Below are positions 42,353 through 52,849 of a stretch of 64,000 nucleotides of DNA, piece by piece. The stretch lies in the NCBI GenBank assembly GCA_951799405.1, contig OX637337.1, forward strand, positions 12,708,347-12,772,346, read 5' to 3'. The notes under the pieces were generated by a model. It made no database searches. It was not told the origin of the DNA and saw only the letters and a program-made list of their open reading frames with translations. Positions within the stretch are counted from its first letter, which is position 1, and every line of letters begins with the position of its first letter. Both the position numbers and the translations under genes were made by a program. Origin of the DNA: Agapetus fuscipes. Taxonomy: Eukaryota > Arthropoda > Insecta > Trichoptera > Glossosomatidae.

Positions 42353-43229
42353 ATTGCTAGGGACCGTAGTCCCATACAAGTGTGATTTTTATAAAATTTG
42401 GGTTAGACACCATTGAGCTATAGACTGAAGTAGTTAAAGTAAGCTAAATAACAATTTTAATTTTTTTATTGTGGTAGTTACTACCAGACTACCAGAATAA
42501 AAAAAAAGCTTTAGGCTTTCCCGACCAGCGCCAGCGCCAGCGCACTGAAGAGTAGCTGGAGTTGGTCTATTGGCGCTGGAGCCTCCGAATGTTTCGCGCA
42601 TATTTGTAATGGGCTTCTGTAGCGGGATGAATGTTGACTATCCTGTTATGAAAATTAGGACGCATGTAAAGTGCCTGTACTGGAGAATTCTTCATATTTA
42701 CCGAGTAAACTCATAATTTTCATGACAGTTCAAATTAATGCTGAAGAAGGCCATCGCAGATATGGGCAAAACGTCTGCAAGCTAGACCACGATATAATAA
42801 TCCGATAAACCACGGCAACAGATCCCGCAAAGAGTATCTGAATTTTTTACTTTTGTTTAAGAAAAAATGTAAATAAAGGTTTTATATTTGACATGTAAAT
42901 TCGGGCTTAAAACTGTGATTTACTTACAAATGGCTGTGATTCCTTTGAAAGGGAGGATGTAAGCCCATGGAGAGGTAGCTATGGGAAGGCCTAGGTCTAC
43001 AAGCGGAGGGGAATTCCCGTCTCGACTATTTTAAAACATATTTGCATCAAAATCACTTCCTGCAGCAAACCATTAAACTCTGATCCCAAATCAAGGGCGC
43101 AACTTCATGGTTGGGTAAACAATGTTTTATTTTATTTCAACAACGTGTACAATACACTTCATTCTGATAGTTTAAGGTTATTGGGATTAATTTTATTTTA
43201 TTATCTTGTATATGATAATAAATTTAATA
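42353..43229. other. Unassigned DNA with a Penelope-like motif
   Basis: 42719-42765 holds CTGAAGAAGGCC...GGGCAAAACGTCTGC, similar in plan to the motif at 251-290. No coding frame. Confidence 0.35.
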
Positions 43230-43284
43230 AGATGATTTATTTGGTGAGCGCTGTTTTAGTGTGAATCACACCTCAAGAGCCCTG
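43230..43284 (-). repeat. S2 SINE tail fragment
   Basis: GATGATTTATTTGGTGAGCG...CACCTCAAGAGCCC. Confidence 0.8.
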
Positions 43285-43403
43285 TATTCATTGTGATTTG
43301 TTTTATTTATTGCCGCATGTGTGAGCATGAAATTGTGTCTGCTTGTGAGCATGCTACTAATGTGAGTCTTAATATGTATTTGCAACATAGATTATAGATC
43401 ATG
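43285..43403 (+). repeat. R1 fragment, 3' half
   Basis: GCCGCATGTGTGAGC...GTCTGCTTGTGAGCATGC...TTGCAACATAGATTATAGAT. Joined directly to the S2 tail. Confidence 0.75.
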
Positions 43404-43869
43404 AAGAAATAAAATGGAGTACGAAAGTTTTTCACAAAAAGTTTTGAATTTCTTGACATAATTTTTATTTTATTAGATCAAGACGTAGAAACCCAATGGT
43501 AAATGCTTGCGAAACCTGAACACTGACTAAATGAAAACGATCAGGCGTTTGCACGGCATTAAAACAAATACATGCTGGTAGGTGAAGAAGTGATTCGGGT
43601 TTTATGGTAAAAAATAATTCAAATGATTGACTATGATTGATCTATCACACAACCTCTAACTCTCCAACAGGGCGGAGCTGTCTATTGAACCGTCGATTAA
43701 AAGACGAGAGACACCATAGGAGATCTGTGGTGCCTGGTTTTCAGGCTTCTAATTGGCTCCTCTCGTTATTGCAGCTTCCTGAACATACTTCTCTTGTTTA
43801 TCCCGATTCTTGAAGAAGCTTCTTTTGAACGGTAAGCAATTATGTCAACAGAAATGTCAACGGTCGATA
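43404..43869. other. Unassigned DNA
   Basis: No gene recognised. Confidence 0.5.
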
Positions 43870-43995
43870 AATGCCCCTGGTGTTGAACATCGCGTAAATA
43901 GGAAAAATATAAGTAAACTAAATCACTCACGAGGGATGCCGTTGTATATTCCTTACATTGTCTACGTGATGGTGGGGAAATTATGGTACTAGGGG
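43870..43995. mobile_element. M1 MITE copy
   Basis: ACATCGCGTAAATAGGAAAAATA...AATCACTCACGAGGGATGCC. Matches the M1 left half; the right half is eroded. Confidence 0.6.
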
Positions 43996-44464
43996 GGAGG
44001 AAGGCCGAAACCTATAATTAATGGCCCTGCTGATAATTTTTTAAAAGAACGTTAGATAGAATTAAAAAGTATTTTTTGAAGATTTTTTCGCATACCTTTT
44101 TGAATTGTAGTTACCACACTGTTTAAAAGCAACGGCTGGATTATGTCGAAGCATTTGTGTGGTTTTTATTTTTACATTTTTTGTTCATTTTAAATATTCA
44201 TTATTTTTTAACGAAAACAAAATGCGCCCACAAAATAACGAAGTGTCAACCATGACGAACCATTTGGACTCTCAAATGCTTTACTTGTGAATTAAAATTA
44301 TTACTAAAATGGCATTAAATAGATTTTGTGAACTTTCTTCTCGTGATTTTTCCTTCGTAATTTAAAAAAAAAATAAGACAGTTTGTTAACTTCCAGATTA
44401 TTTTTTTGGAGTGGGTTTGCTGTTTGCTGTACTAATGCAGACACACGTTAAACAACTAAGTGGA
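43996..44464. other. Unassigned AT-rich DNA
   Basis: No gene recognised. Confidence 0.5.
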
Positions 44465-44465
44465 A

Positions 44466-44767
44466 CATATATGGAAACTTCTTACCGCGTTGTCCCCGAA
44501 TGGGTCTCATGTGACGGGTAAAACATATTTATTTTCAAAAGTAAAGAGGCTGGCCTGACGCCAACCACTTTATTGAAGTGGAGATTTCCCAACTCCCGAC
44601 GGGGGTGGTTCTCATACCTTGTGAAGGTTGAGTAAACCTTGCCGGTATTTTTAACATATTTTGAACATCGAAACGGGAAATAATTTTAGCACTCTTTGTG
44701 GGGATCGAACGTAAGCCCTCTGGCATGGGATGCAAACACATTTTTACCTAGGAGCTATCGACCGGAG
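44466..44767 (-). repeat. S1 SINE, full length
   Basis: CGCGTTGTCCCCGAATGGG at the 3' end, CCCAACTCCCGACGG, GTGAAGGTTGAGTAAACC. The head complement ends GAGCTATCGACCGG at 44767. Confidence 0.88.
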
Positions 44768-44789
44768 TATTTATTAAAAATACAATGCC

Positions 44790-44945
44790 TCTAAGACTAG
44801 TCATTATAGGATCACTAATACCGTAGCTTATCGAACGACAATTGGTCAGCGCCCAGTTGGATATATAGTAAGAGATAGTAAGATGAGAGACCATGTCTCC
44901 AGAATGAGCCATGATAGACTCACTGACACTGTAGCTTATGAGATT
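44790..44945 (+). pseudogene. LINE-D-type fragment
   Basis: MRDHVSRMSHDRLTDTVAYE, the same block as at 21200-21255, after a stretch with GQRPVGYIVRDSK. Confidence 0.6.
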
Positions 44946-45359
44946 ATTAATAATAAATTTGTAAATGATCAAAGGATAGTACCTATTAGACATGTTTATT
45001 TGAATGTAAAAAATGTTTGTAAGATTTTTAAACAAAAATTTAAAACAGAAAATCTCTAATAAATTTGTGGTAATAAATTTTATTTTTACGCATCAGGAAA
45101 GCAGTTAGTTTAGTCATTACGACATTTTTCGTTTTTTACAAAAAAAAGAAAACGCTTAAATTCTCTAAATTAAGTCGCGGCTCGGCAAACTATTTTGGGA
45201 TTTTTCGTTTTAAAAAACTGACTCTGGGGAATTTCGTGTATTTCTTTAAGACAAAGGTATTATGTTCGGCTTAGACTTTTGGACAGTTTTTTTTTATTTG
45301 TGCGCCACTGTGATAAAGACAAATTATTCATGTAAAAAAAACCAACATTGCCGCTCAAC
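44946..45359. other. Unassigned AT-rich DNA
   Basis: Nothing recognised. Confidence 0.5.
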
Positions 45360-45593
45360 TCCCAAGATATATTGATATTTAAGGCTCACGCTTAATGCAT
45401 ACCCACAAGCAGGCACATGAAGGTTTGCCTTACACATGCTGCATGTGTACAAATAAAATAAACCAAACCACACAAGAACATAAACTTTTCCACTCCTGCT
45501 GCCTTTCCCTACACCGGGGTGGCATTAGAAAAAGTGAACCACGTTTTTACAGCATGGGGTGTCAGATTCGTACCAACCTATTAGTCAAGGAAC
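45360..45593 (-). repeat. R1 repeat, diverged
   Basis: ACCCACAAGCAGGCACATG...CACATGCTGCATGTG...CCAACCTATTAGTCAAGGAAC. Confidence 0.85.
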
Positions 45594-45834
45594 CGTATAC
45601 GAACCTGAAGGAGCGTTATAGTAGCAAGTTATAGTGATAAATAAATTACAGGAAAACATCGGTGTGATTAAAAGATTACAGGAGTGTATCCAAAAAAAGT
45701 AATCTGGTGTCTCTTTTAGTAGATTTAATTTTAGTCTTAAAAAAGAAGTTGTTTCCCCATAAGTCACTGGTCCCCTTGTGACAAATCCGTGACATTCCCA
45801 TGTCCCATTACGTCACAAGTTTCTGGTGGCTACA

Positions 45835-45990
45835 GAACACTGCTCCTGGTATAAAACATTGCGTAAATCGAAAAAATATATGAAAACAAAATCACTCTCT
45901 AGGAGTGCCATGGTAAATTCCGTATTTTTTATTTATTTACGCAGTTGAAGTGAGATTTAGGCAATGTTCTATACTCGGAGTACAGAACAA
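45835..45990. mobile_element. M1 MITE, best copy
   Basis: Left GGTATAAAACATTGCGTAAAT. Right TTTAGGCAATGTTCTATACTCGG. The interior has ATGAAAACAAAATCACTCTC. Inverted ends are clear. Confidence 0.7.
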
Positions 45991-46180
45991 CCAATATCAC
46001 ACGACATTAAAGTCACTTCAACCAGAGATACAGGGAAATTTAGACGCGTTACAAATGTAACTGTAACTCACAGTTCCACTAGTGGTGGTACTTTGAAGCG
46101 CTTGACAAGTATGACGAGAAAAATGCTGAAAGATAGACGTAAGAATAAATGGGTAAAAATGTTAGTAATTATAAAATTAT

Positions 46181-46479
46181 TAGGATGATTTATTTCGTGA
46201 GTGCTATTTTTGTGTGAATCACACTTCGAGAACCCTCTTCGAGCTTGGTCGTCGCTATAGAAAGCACCGATTCTCAAGCAAGATTCAGTTGCTGTAAGGC
46301 TGGATGGACCTTTGGTGACCGGTCTTTAGTAAAGGGATATGAATGTTTTAGCCCAGCAAAAGAACGAAGAGCATATTTGAAAATATAAATGATATTTTTT
46401 TTGGTGCTCCAGCGGGATTTGAACCCACGACCTTCCATTTATGAGTCATACGCGTTTCCATTAGACTACGGACCGGTCC
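46181..46479 (-). repeat. S2 SINE, full length
   Basis: From the tail TAGGATGATTTATTTCG to the head complement ACTACGGACCGGTCC, B box GTGGGTTCAAATCCC. No 5S sequence follows the head. Confidence 0.9.
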
Positions 46480-47132
46480 AACGGGTACATTGATACGTAA
46501 TTATCTAGTACCTAATAAAGAGACTGTCGAATCTCTGGACAAAACTTAACCCAACGCGCTGATTGGCCGGCATTCTGCAACGCAACTGTAGTTATGATAA
46601 TTGCAGAGTAGATATTATTGTGATAAAACTTTTTTGTTTGAATCATTTTCATGAGTCATGACATGAGCCTGTCAAAATTAAAATATAAAATATGTCAACA
46701 AACTAAACCAAGTCGTATCTGCCACTTTGATTTTATTAATAGAGGACCTCCTCAAAATTTTGTATTTTAATTTTGAACAGGCAGGTAGCCTGGGTGATAA
46801 AATATGCAGCTTAAATTCAAAATCGGCGTTAGAAACGTAGCTATTTACTCGCGAAGGAAATGGGGGACGAGTTCGTATTAAAATTCGGAATATTCCCACA
46901 GGTCAGGCGCGGCTGACCCCGACACAATGTGGACCTCTAATGTATGCGAAGAGCGTGGACTTGTATTTACTGTAGGGCAAACAAAGGAAAATGTGATTTA
47001 TTGACTATGGTCAAGGGAAAATTAAAAACGGTCAGAATGTAGGAGATTCGAAATTGATTGAAATAACGGATAAATGAAAAAAAAAACAGACATATTCTGC
47101 AATAAATATATGGCTTAAATTCAAAACTAACC
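46480..47132. other. Unassigned DNA
   Basis: No gene recognised. Confidence 0.5.
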
Positions 47133-47345
47133 CCAGCAGTCTCGACATATACCGATCATATAGGTTGATGGAAAGCGATAAAAAATAGCCGCGCGTGATC
47201 AACTGATCAGGCTGTCAAGTGTTCTTGGTACAAATACTATAAAATTGTACCGCGAACATTTGACAGCAAGTTTAACTGTTAGTATGCAGCCATGTTTTAT
47301 CGTTTTCTATCGACACACGATCGGTAGATATTTCGAGACTTCTTA
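47133..47345. mobile_element. Foldback element F3, both arms
   Basis: Arms of about 95 bp: AGTCTCGACATATACCGATC...GGCTGTCAAGTGTTC...GGTACA on the left, and its imperfect complement ending GATATTTCGAGACTTCT on the right. The spacer is very short. Confidence 0.75.
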
Positions 47346-47560
47346 TGCTTGGGTATTATAAAGCGTTCGTGCGAACCAGCTTACCACCACCTTCAAAAAA
47401 GGGACTGAGGACACTGCTTTTTTCTAGAAACCATGGCACATTTCAGATGGTCCTGGACCATTAAATGGCGCGAAATAAAACATCCACGATCAGCATCATT
47501 ATCACCCCTAACGAAGATTTTTAAACTAGCGATTTATTTTTTCATTAATATACACATTTT

Positions 47561-47650
47561 CGACCCGTGCTTCTGAGAGTCTGTGTAGCTCCACTGTTCT
47601 CTCTTTCTACAAGCTGTTTATGTACGCAAACAATCTATCGTGAACGTTTC
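47561..47650 (+). repeat. Diverged copy of the 9786-9890 repeat
   Basis: GACCCGTGCTTCTGAGAGTC...CAAACAATCTATCGTGAACG. The hairpin is no longer perfect. Confidence 0.5.
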
Positions 47651-48066
47651 TCGCATTATTATCTGTCTCCTTTGCACCTGCTTACTTTGAAATGCATCCG
47701 TCCCTTTTTTAAAGTGAGCTTTCCGCCTGACTAAAAAAGTCAAGGATTTTAAGGAGCTCCATGATGCTTCTATTCGAACACAACAAGGCAATGCCTTTAC
47801 AAGAGGATGATGATAGAGCAGTTTAGCAAGACTGTCAAAATAATATAAAAAAGAAAATGCTATAATTTTTGGTATTTTGGCTAGGTCAAATAAACCTGTG
47901 TCCCCTACATTTTGTATCGGAATAATTTCATAGACAACCTCACGATGTAAATGCAAGAGTGATCTCTCAATGTGGGTAAGAAATGATGCGTCGCGCCCTT
48001 TCTCGGGTGGTTTACCATAAGTATATGGATCCAAATAATGACAATTTCGGACATAAAATGTTGCGA
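47651..48066. other. Unassigned DNA with one 111-bp-family monomer scrap
   Basis: 47781-47815 (AAGGCAATGCCTTTACAAGAGGATG) resembles the tandem array monomer at 48881-49330. Confidence 0.45.
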
Positions 48067-48140
48067 ACCGGCATGTGGGCATGCATTAAATATGAGCCTA
48101 AATGTTAGTATATCTTTGAAACTCAGATTAAAGATTGTAG
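48067..48140 (+). repeat. R1 3' end fragment
   Basis: GTGGGCATGCATTAAATATGAG...CTTTGAAACTCAGATTAAAGATTG. Confidence 0.65.
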
Positions 48141-48294
48141 GGGTTCTCAACGTAGTAATCTTTTATTTGCATTAACAATGAACTCGACACAAATTCCATA
48201 GTATGGGGTTTAGACCCCGTTGTTAGTTCGTTAAATGAGATTTTTACTTCTGTACAAATTGTGAAGTGTGAACCGATCCTTGACTAATTTCTGA

Positions 48295-48412
48295 ACCGCA
48301 ATTCAACATAAATATGTTCTGTAACTCTTGTCTTTCCCTGAACAAATGTTTTGCATTTGCTTTGATGAGATATTTTTTACAGGATGGGTGGTCAATATTA
48401 ACCAATCTAATA
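48295..48412 (-). repeat. R1 5' part, diverged
   Basis: TGTAACTCTTGTCTTTCCCTG...GGATGGGTGGTCAATATTAACC. Confidence 0.6.
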
Positions 48413-48880
48413 CTAAGGGGTTACCAAAATTGAAAGAGGGAGGTTAAGGAGAGGATACAAAAAATCATATCCCTCTCAATCCATAAAATGGGCAAACCCT
48501 TCAAATATTCGCTTAAGGAGATGGGTTCTGTCCCCCGAGTATAAAAGCTTTCGTTGAAAGTCAAGTTTGACACCAAAAAATGTATGAAAATTTAAATAGC
48601 GCCATTTTAAAGCGTTTTAGTTTCAATAGATGGAAGAAGATGACCAAGACATTAAGTCCAACGAATAGGTGGTGACGTAGAAGAAAGAAGAAATCTTATA
48701 AGTCACATTTTCTAGACAAAAACCAAACTCATGGGCAGTCAATTATACCTGTATATCACAGTTTTTTAGCAACATCTTTAAAGGAAAAACCTTCAGAAAA
48801 AAAGGAAGTCTCGCAAGAAATTTTGAATTCCAGGATTTGAAGCAGCTCACGGATATCTTCTCCTCTTCACAACTCAAGGG

Positions 48881-49330
48881 GATGGCAAGCGAGAGAGACA
48901 GTTGGCTGGCGCAATAAGGCACTGCCTTTGTAAGAGGATGGCAACCAACATTAACAATGGCTAGCACACATGGCACTGCCTTTACAAGGGGATGGCAACC
49001 AAGAGAGACAGTTGGCTGGCGCAATAAGGCACTGCCTTTATAAGAGGATGGCAACCAACATTAACAATGGCTAGCACGACATGGCACTGCCTTTACAAGG
49101 GGATGGCAACCAAGAGAGACAGTTGGCTGGCGCAATGAGGCACTGCCTTTATAAGAGGATGGCAACCAACATTAACAATGGCTAGCACGACATGGCACTG
49201 CCTTTACAAGGGGATGGCAACCAAGAGAGACAGTTGGCTGGCGCAATAAGGCACTGCCTTTATAAGAGGATGGCAACCAACATTAACAATGGCTAGCACG
49301 ACATGGCACTGCCTTTACAAGAGGATGTAA
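48881..49330 (+). repeat. 111-bp higher-order tandem repeat, four units
   Basis: GATGGCAA... starts at 48881, 48991, 49102 and 49213, giving periods of 110, 111 and 111. Each unit is two related ~55-bp halves, both containing GGCACTGCCTTTAYAAGRGG. A decayed unit continues to about 49395. Confidence 0.95.
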
Positions 49331-49726
49331 GCAACAGAGTCAGATGGTAAGCAACAGAGCACAATAATGCACTCCCTGTGCGAGAGGATGATGAGAGATT
49401 TTAGGTGAACGCTATGGTTCAGTACAAACGTAAAGTTTTTTACTAGACGCCGTGTTTAACATAGGTCGATCAGTCAGTCGGGGGGTGGGTCTAGATGGAA
49501 AGTGACCGCAATAAATCATCCCTTTGTATGGACGAGGGTGGATCAGAGATAAAGCCCCGTGACATTAACCGCTGACCACTGGAGACAAGACTTTTTTTAT
49601 GAAATATTGTGTTGAATGAATATGAAGAGATTCTTATTTTCATATTATTCCAATTTCGTAAAGCTAACAGCATCCGGAATAGGGTATTTGATACGTCAGT
49701 AATATGAATGGTCGATTGAAAAAAAG
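49331..49726. other. Decayed edge of the tandem array and unassigned DNA
   Basis: 49330-49395 contains diverged half-units. The rest is unrecognised. Confidence 0.5.
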
Positions 49727-49911
49727 CACTAAGTACCATAATGCTTTAACTGAGAAAAAGAAAAAGTGTAAATAAGAGGGTTAGAATTCTTAATCAGGTT
49801 TTTTTTTACAAAAATCAACATAGTTGCATTTTTATGCAGTTCATACGACACCCTCATCTCCGTCATACATTTTGATACAAAGTGACGTTTACCGTGCGTG
49901 GTATTAAGTGC
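49727..49911. mobile_element. M2 MITE
   Basis: Left AGCACTAAGTACCATAATGC, right GTGCGTGGTATTAAGTGCC. Interior AACTGAGAAAAAGA...CATACGACACCCTCATC. An inverted copy lies at 57327-57515. Confidence 0.65.
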
Positions 49912-49925
49912 CTTCTTTTAATTTT

Positions 49926-50255
49926 CGAAATCCAACTTGCTGTGATGAGATGGTTTGGACATGTGGAAAGAATGAATGATGATAGACTGACAAAGTATGT
50001 ATACAAAGAAAGTGTGAAAGGAAAAAGAGGGAAGGGACGACCGAGAAAAGTATGGAGTGATCAGATTGAGGAGATTGTGAAAGAATGGGATATACAAAGT
50101 GAGCGTAAAAGAAGAAAATGCATGAAAAAGGTGATGGATATGAATGAATTGAAGGAGGTATGTAAGGATAGGAAAAAATGGAGGCAACTCTGCAGAGGCT
50201 CTGGCCACCCCTAGCGGAATGGCGACAGAGTTACAGTTACAGTTACAGTAACTTG
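49926..50255 (+). pseudogene. LINE-G 3' end, best copy, with TTACAG tail
   Basis: An open frame to a stop at 50212-50214 carries VMRWFGHVERMNDDRLTKYV, then GKRGKGRPRKVWSDQIEEIV and MKKVMDMNELKEVCKDRKKW. This is the C-terminal tail downstream of the reverse transcriptase domain in RTE/Jockey-like LINE polyproteins. It is 5'-truncated, as is usual for LINEs, just before this block. The stop is followed within 20 bp by a (GTTACA)n tail (50228-50250), the target-primed insertion end. The same tail marks the copies at about 28672 and 59893. Confidence 0.85.
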
Positions 50256-51209
50256 CAATGCTTAAATCGGTTGTAACAGGAAGTATTTTTTGAATCCAAA
50301 AGTACTTTTTATTTTTAATAATCGTAAAATAAAAAAAACACAAGTCGTTGTAAAATGCAGAAAATATAATTAAATTTAAAAAAACCGCCCTTAAAAACCC
50401 CACCCACTCTCCCTTCCTTGTCCATTTATTAATTTAATCTTCATTTGATTTTTTTACTTCAGTTTGCTTAGGACTGACTGGAATGGCGTTTAAAAGCACT
50501 CGAGTATTGTATTTTACCCAAATTAATTACATTTACTGAAATACGTGATTTTTTTGTAATTATATTTTTAAAGATTTGTGTACATGTATGACCACTGTGA
50601 AAATGAAAAGGTTTGCATTTTGTTACATAAAAAGTTTAGTCAAAATAAACAGTACCTACTACAAATTGTTTCTGTGATTGTTTTTTTTTTTAATGAATAT
50701 GCTACAAACACGTAAGTACCTATTTGGAATTTTGGTATGTAGGTTAACATGAAGGAAGAGTCTTTAAACATATTCTAAACGAAAGATTCCTTCTCCCTCC
50801 ATTTAAGAGCATTATGCAAATGGCAGCCCCGGCGATTATTTCTGCAGATTTGCAAAAGGAACCGCATCCGTGTATTCACGGCGGCTTATGACGTAGCAGA
50901 ATAATCCCATAAATATTGTGTCAATAGGAAACTGCCAAATGCGATCGCTCCGACCAGCAGTGGCGTGTTGTTACGAAAAGTTTGAATTTTAAAAACACTT
51001 TAGATACGATGAAAAATTCTTTTTGTTTTTTTTTTATTTTTGTTTTTTTTTTTTATTTTATATTTATTAGACAAACAAACAGTTATACATGTAATATATG
51101 GGATAAACAACATAGTTATACAATTTCAAAAACCAGCAAAGTTTGCAAACATAATGTAGTATAATTTAGTTTACAGCTTAATTAAGAAGGAGAAACAAGA
51201 AAAATTTGG
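50256..51209. other. Unassigned AT-rich DNA
   Basis: Includes long T runs at 51019-51060. No gene recognised. Confidence 0.5.
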
Positions 51210-51367
51210 AAAGTAATATGAGAAAAATGAAGAAGAAGAAAGAAAAAAACAAAGAGAAAACGACTATTAACCTAATCATCACATAAAGAGAGGAAAAGGA
51301 ATGGGGGGAAGAATAGGAAAGGGAAGGAAAAAGAAAAGGAAAAGGAAAAGGAAAGGAAAAGGAAAAG
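51210..51367 (+). repeat. Purine-rich tract
   Basis: Mostly A/G, with AAAAGG-type repeats at 51316-51366. Low-complexity, potentially triplex-forming. Confidence 0.7.
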
Positions 51368-51539
51368 CATCCAACGATTAAACCCCATGAGCCCCCGCTG
51401 TCATAAGGGATCTTTTTATCTGCTGATGTTCCGTTTTCACGAGCGAAAAGCATTTTAAAGGCTGGTCAATGAAGTGACGCGGTGACTTTCACGTTCGCTT
51501 TCCGTTTCAATTGAAATCAATGCAAATCTTCCTTAGTTA

Positions 51540-51850
51540 GAAAGAGAAAAAAAGTGCTTACTATTTAACTTTAGCCTTCTAATTTAGCCTTTTTTCCCTG
51601 TTTAATATGTTCCTGATATTCTAATGTACAATGACCATGTATTTCTCTTTTCTTTTACTGTTTAAAACTATATATTTTGTTTGCTCTTTTTTCTCATATA
51701 TTTCATCACATATTTTCATGTTTCTACATTTTTGTAATTTTCTATGTACTTTTTCTATTGATGTATTATTTTTTTATGGCTGGTCATGTATTGCACCCTC
51801 CACATGACTAAGCTGGAATAAACGCATATTATTTTTATTTTTATTACTAA
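51540..51850 (+). repeat. Probable LINE 3' untranslated region with poly(A) signal
   Basis: A T-rich stretch ending CTAAGCTGGAATAAACGC and a TATTATTTTTATTTTTATT tail. The form is that of a retroelement 3' end; family not identified. Confidence 0.35.
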
Positions 51851-52057
51851 TATTATAATTATTAACTACACTCTAAAAAAAGCAAGAATAATAAATAACG
51901 CGACAAATGTATGTAATGAAGTAGGTACTCATATTATGTATGTTTTTCTATAAAATAATATTTATCAAGAATTTTACAATAAGGCAATTTCTTATTTTGC
52001 ATATCTATACCAATGTTGTGTTTAACAAGACTGCCTGGCAGTTGTGTATTGTACAAT

Positions 52058-52255
52058 GATCCGAGTACAATGTGGAAGAGGAAGACCGAGAAAGGTATGG
52101 ATGGACCAAATTTTCGAAATAGCGAGTGAATGGGATATCCAGAGTCATAATAAAAGAAGAGCTTGTATGAAAAAGGTTATGACTCTGGATGAAATGAAAG
52201 AAGTATGCAAGGACAGGAGGAAGTGGCGGCTAATCTGCAATGCTGATTTGTAATG
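52058..52255 (+). pseudogene. LINE-G C-terminal fragment
   Basis: CGRGRPRKVWMDQIFEIASE, then MKKVMTLDEMKEVCKDRRKW, open to a stop at 52251-52253. Truncated just before the GRPRK block. Confidence 0.8.
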
Positions 52256-52299
52256 TTAGTTTATTAGTTGGCTACATTTTTTGCATAAGAATTTTTTGA

Positions 52300-52627
52300 C
52301 TTTTTTGTATAGATTTATTTTTAAGGTTTTGTTGTTGTTTTTTTTTTTTTTTTTTCTACTTAAATGTTATTTATTACTCGTATTCCTTGACTTATAGGTT
52401 GGTATGAGGCTGACCACCCATACTGTAAAAAATGGTTTACTTTGCCAATGTCACCCCTGTTTCAGGGAATGTCGGCAAGAGTTGCAGGGCTTATGTTCAT
52501 TTGAGGTTTGGATTTTATTTGTAAGTACACAATCAGCATTTGTAAGCACGAACTACACGTGTTTGTTTGTGGGCATACATCTGAGAGCTTTGAATGAATA
52601 TATCCTTGCAACTTAGATTATTATTAT
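52300..52627 (+). repeat. R1 repeat with extended 5' flank, adjacent to Helitron copy 2
   Basis: The R1 part is 52385-52620. It is nearly identical to 34585-34837, including ~80 bp of upstream DNA. It ends three bases or so before the Helitron CTAG. Confidence 0.9.
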
Positions 52628-52849
52628 TGACTAGCAGACTGACCGTGCTGCGCACGGTTGTCTGCTAGGCCCTTCGGGCAGTGTAAGTCTGGCTTCGCAA
52701 TAATTTTTCCTCACACCTCCTTCATAGTAATTAAATGCTTTAAGAAGTAATTTGAAAAAAAAATTGCGGTAAAAGGGTTATTTAGTTCTTTCATGTTCTG
52801 AGTATCTTGTATGAAGCATGAGGTATGAGGCTGACCTCCCATACCTAAA

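Noticed and set aside
47618..48082. 154-codon - frame
   Set aside because: No recognisable domain; it runs through a repeat block, a tandem-monomer scrap and an R1 end.
49918..50403. 161-codon - frame
   Set aside because: Antisense shadow of the LINE-G C terminus at 49926-50214.
34607..52616. Near-identical 70-codon frames beginning MRLTTHTVKNG
   Set aside because: They are readings of R1; other R1 copies carry stops and frameshifts in the same place.
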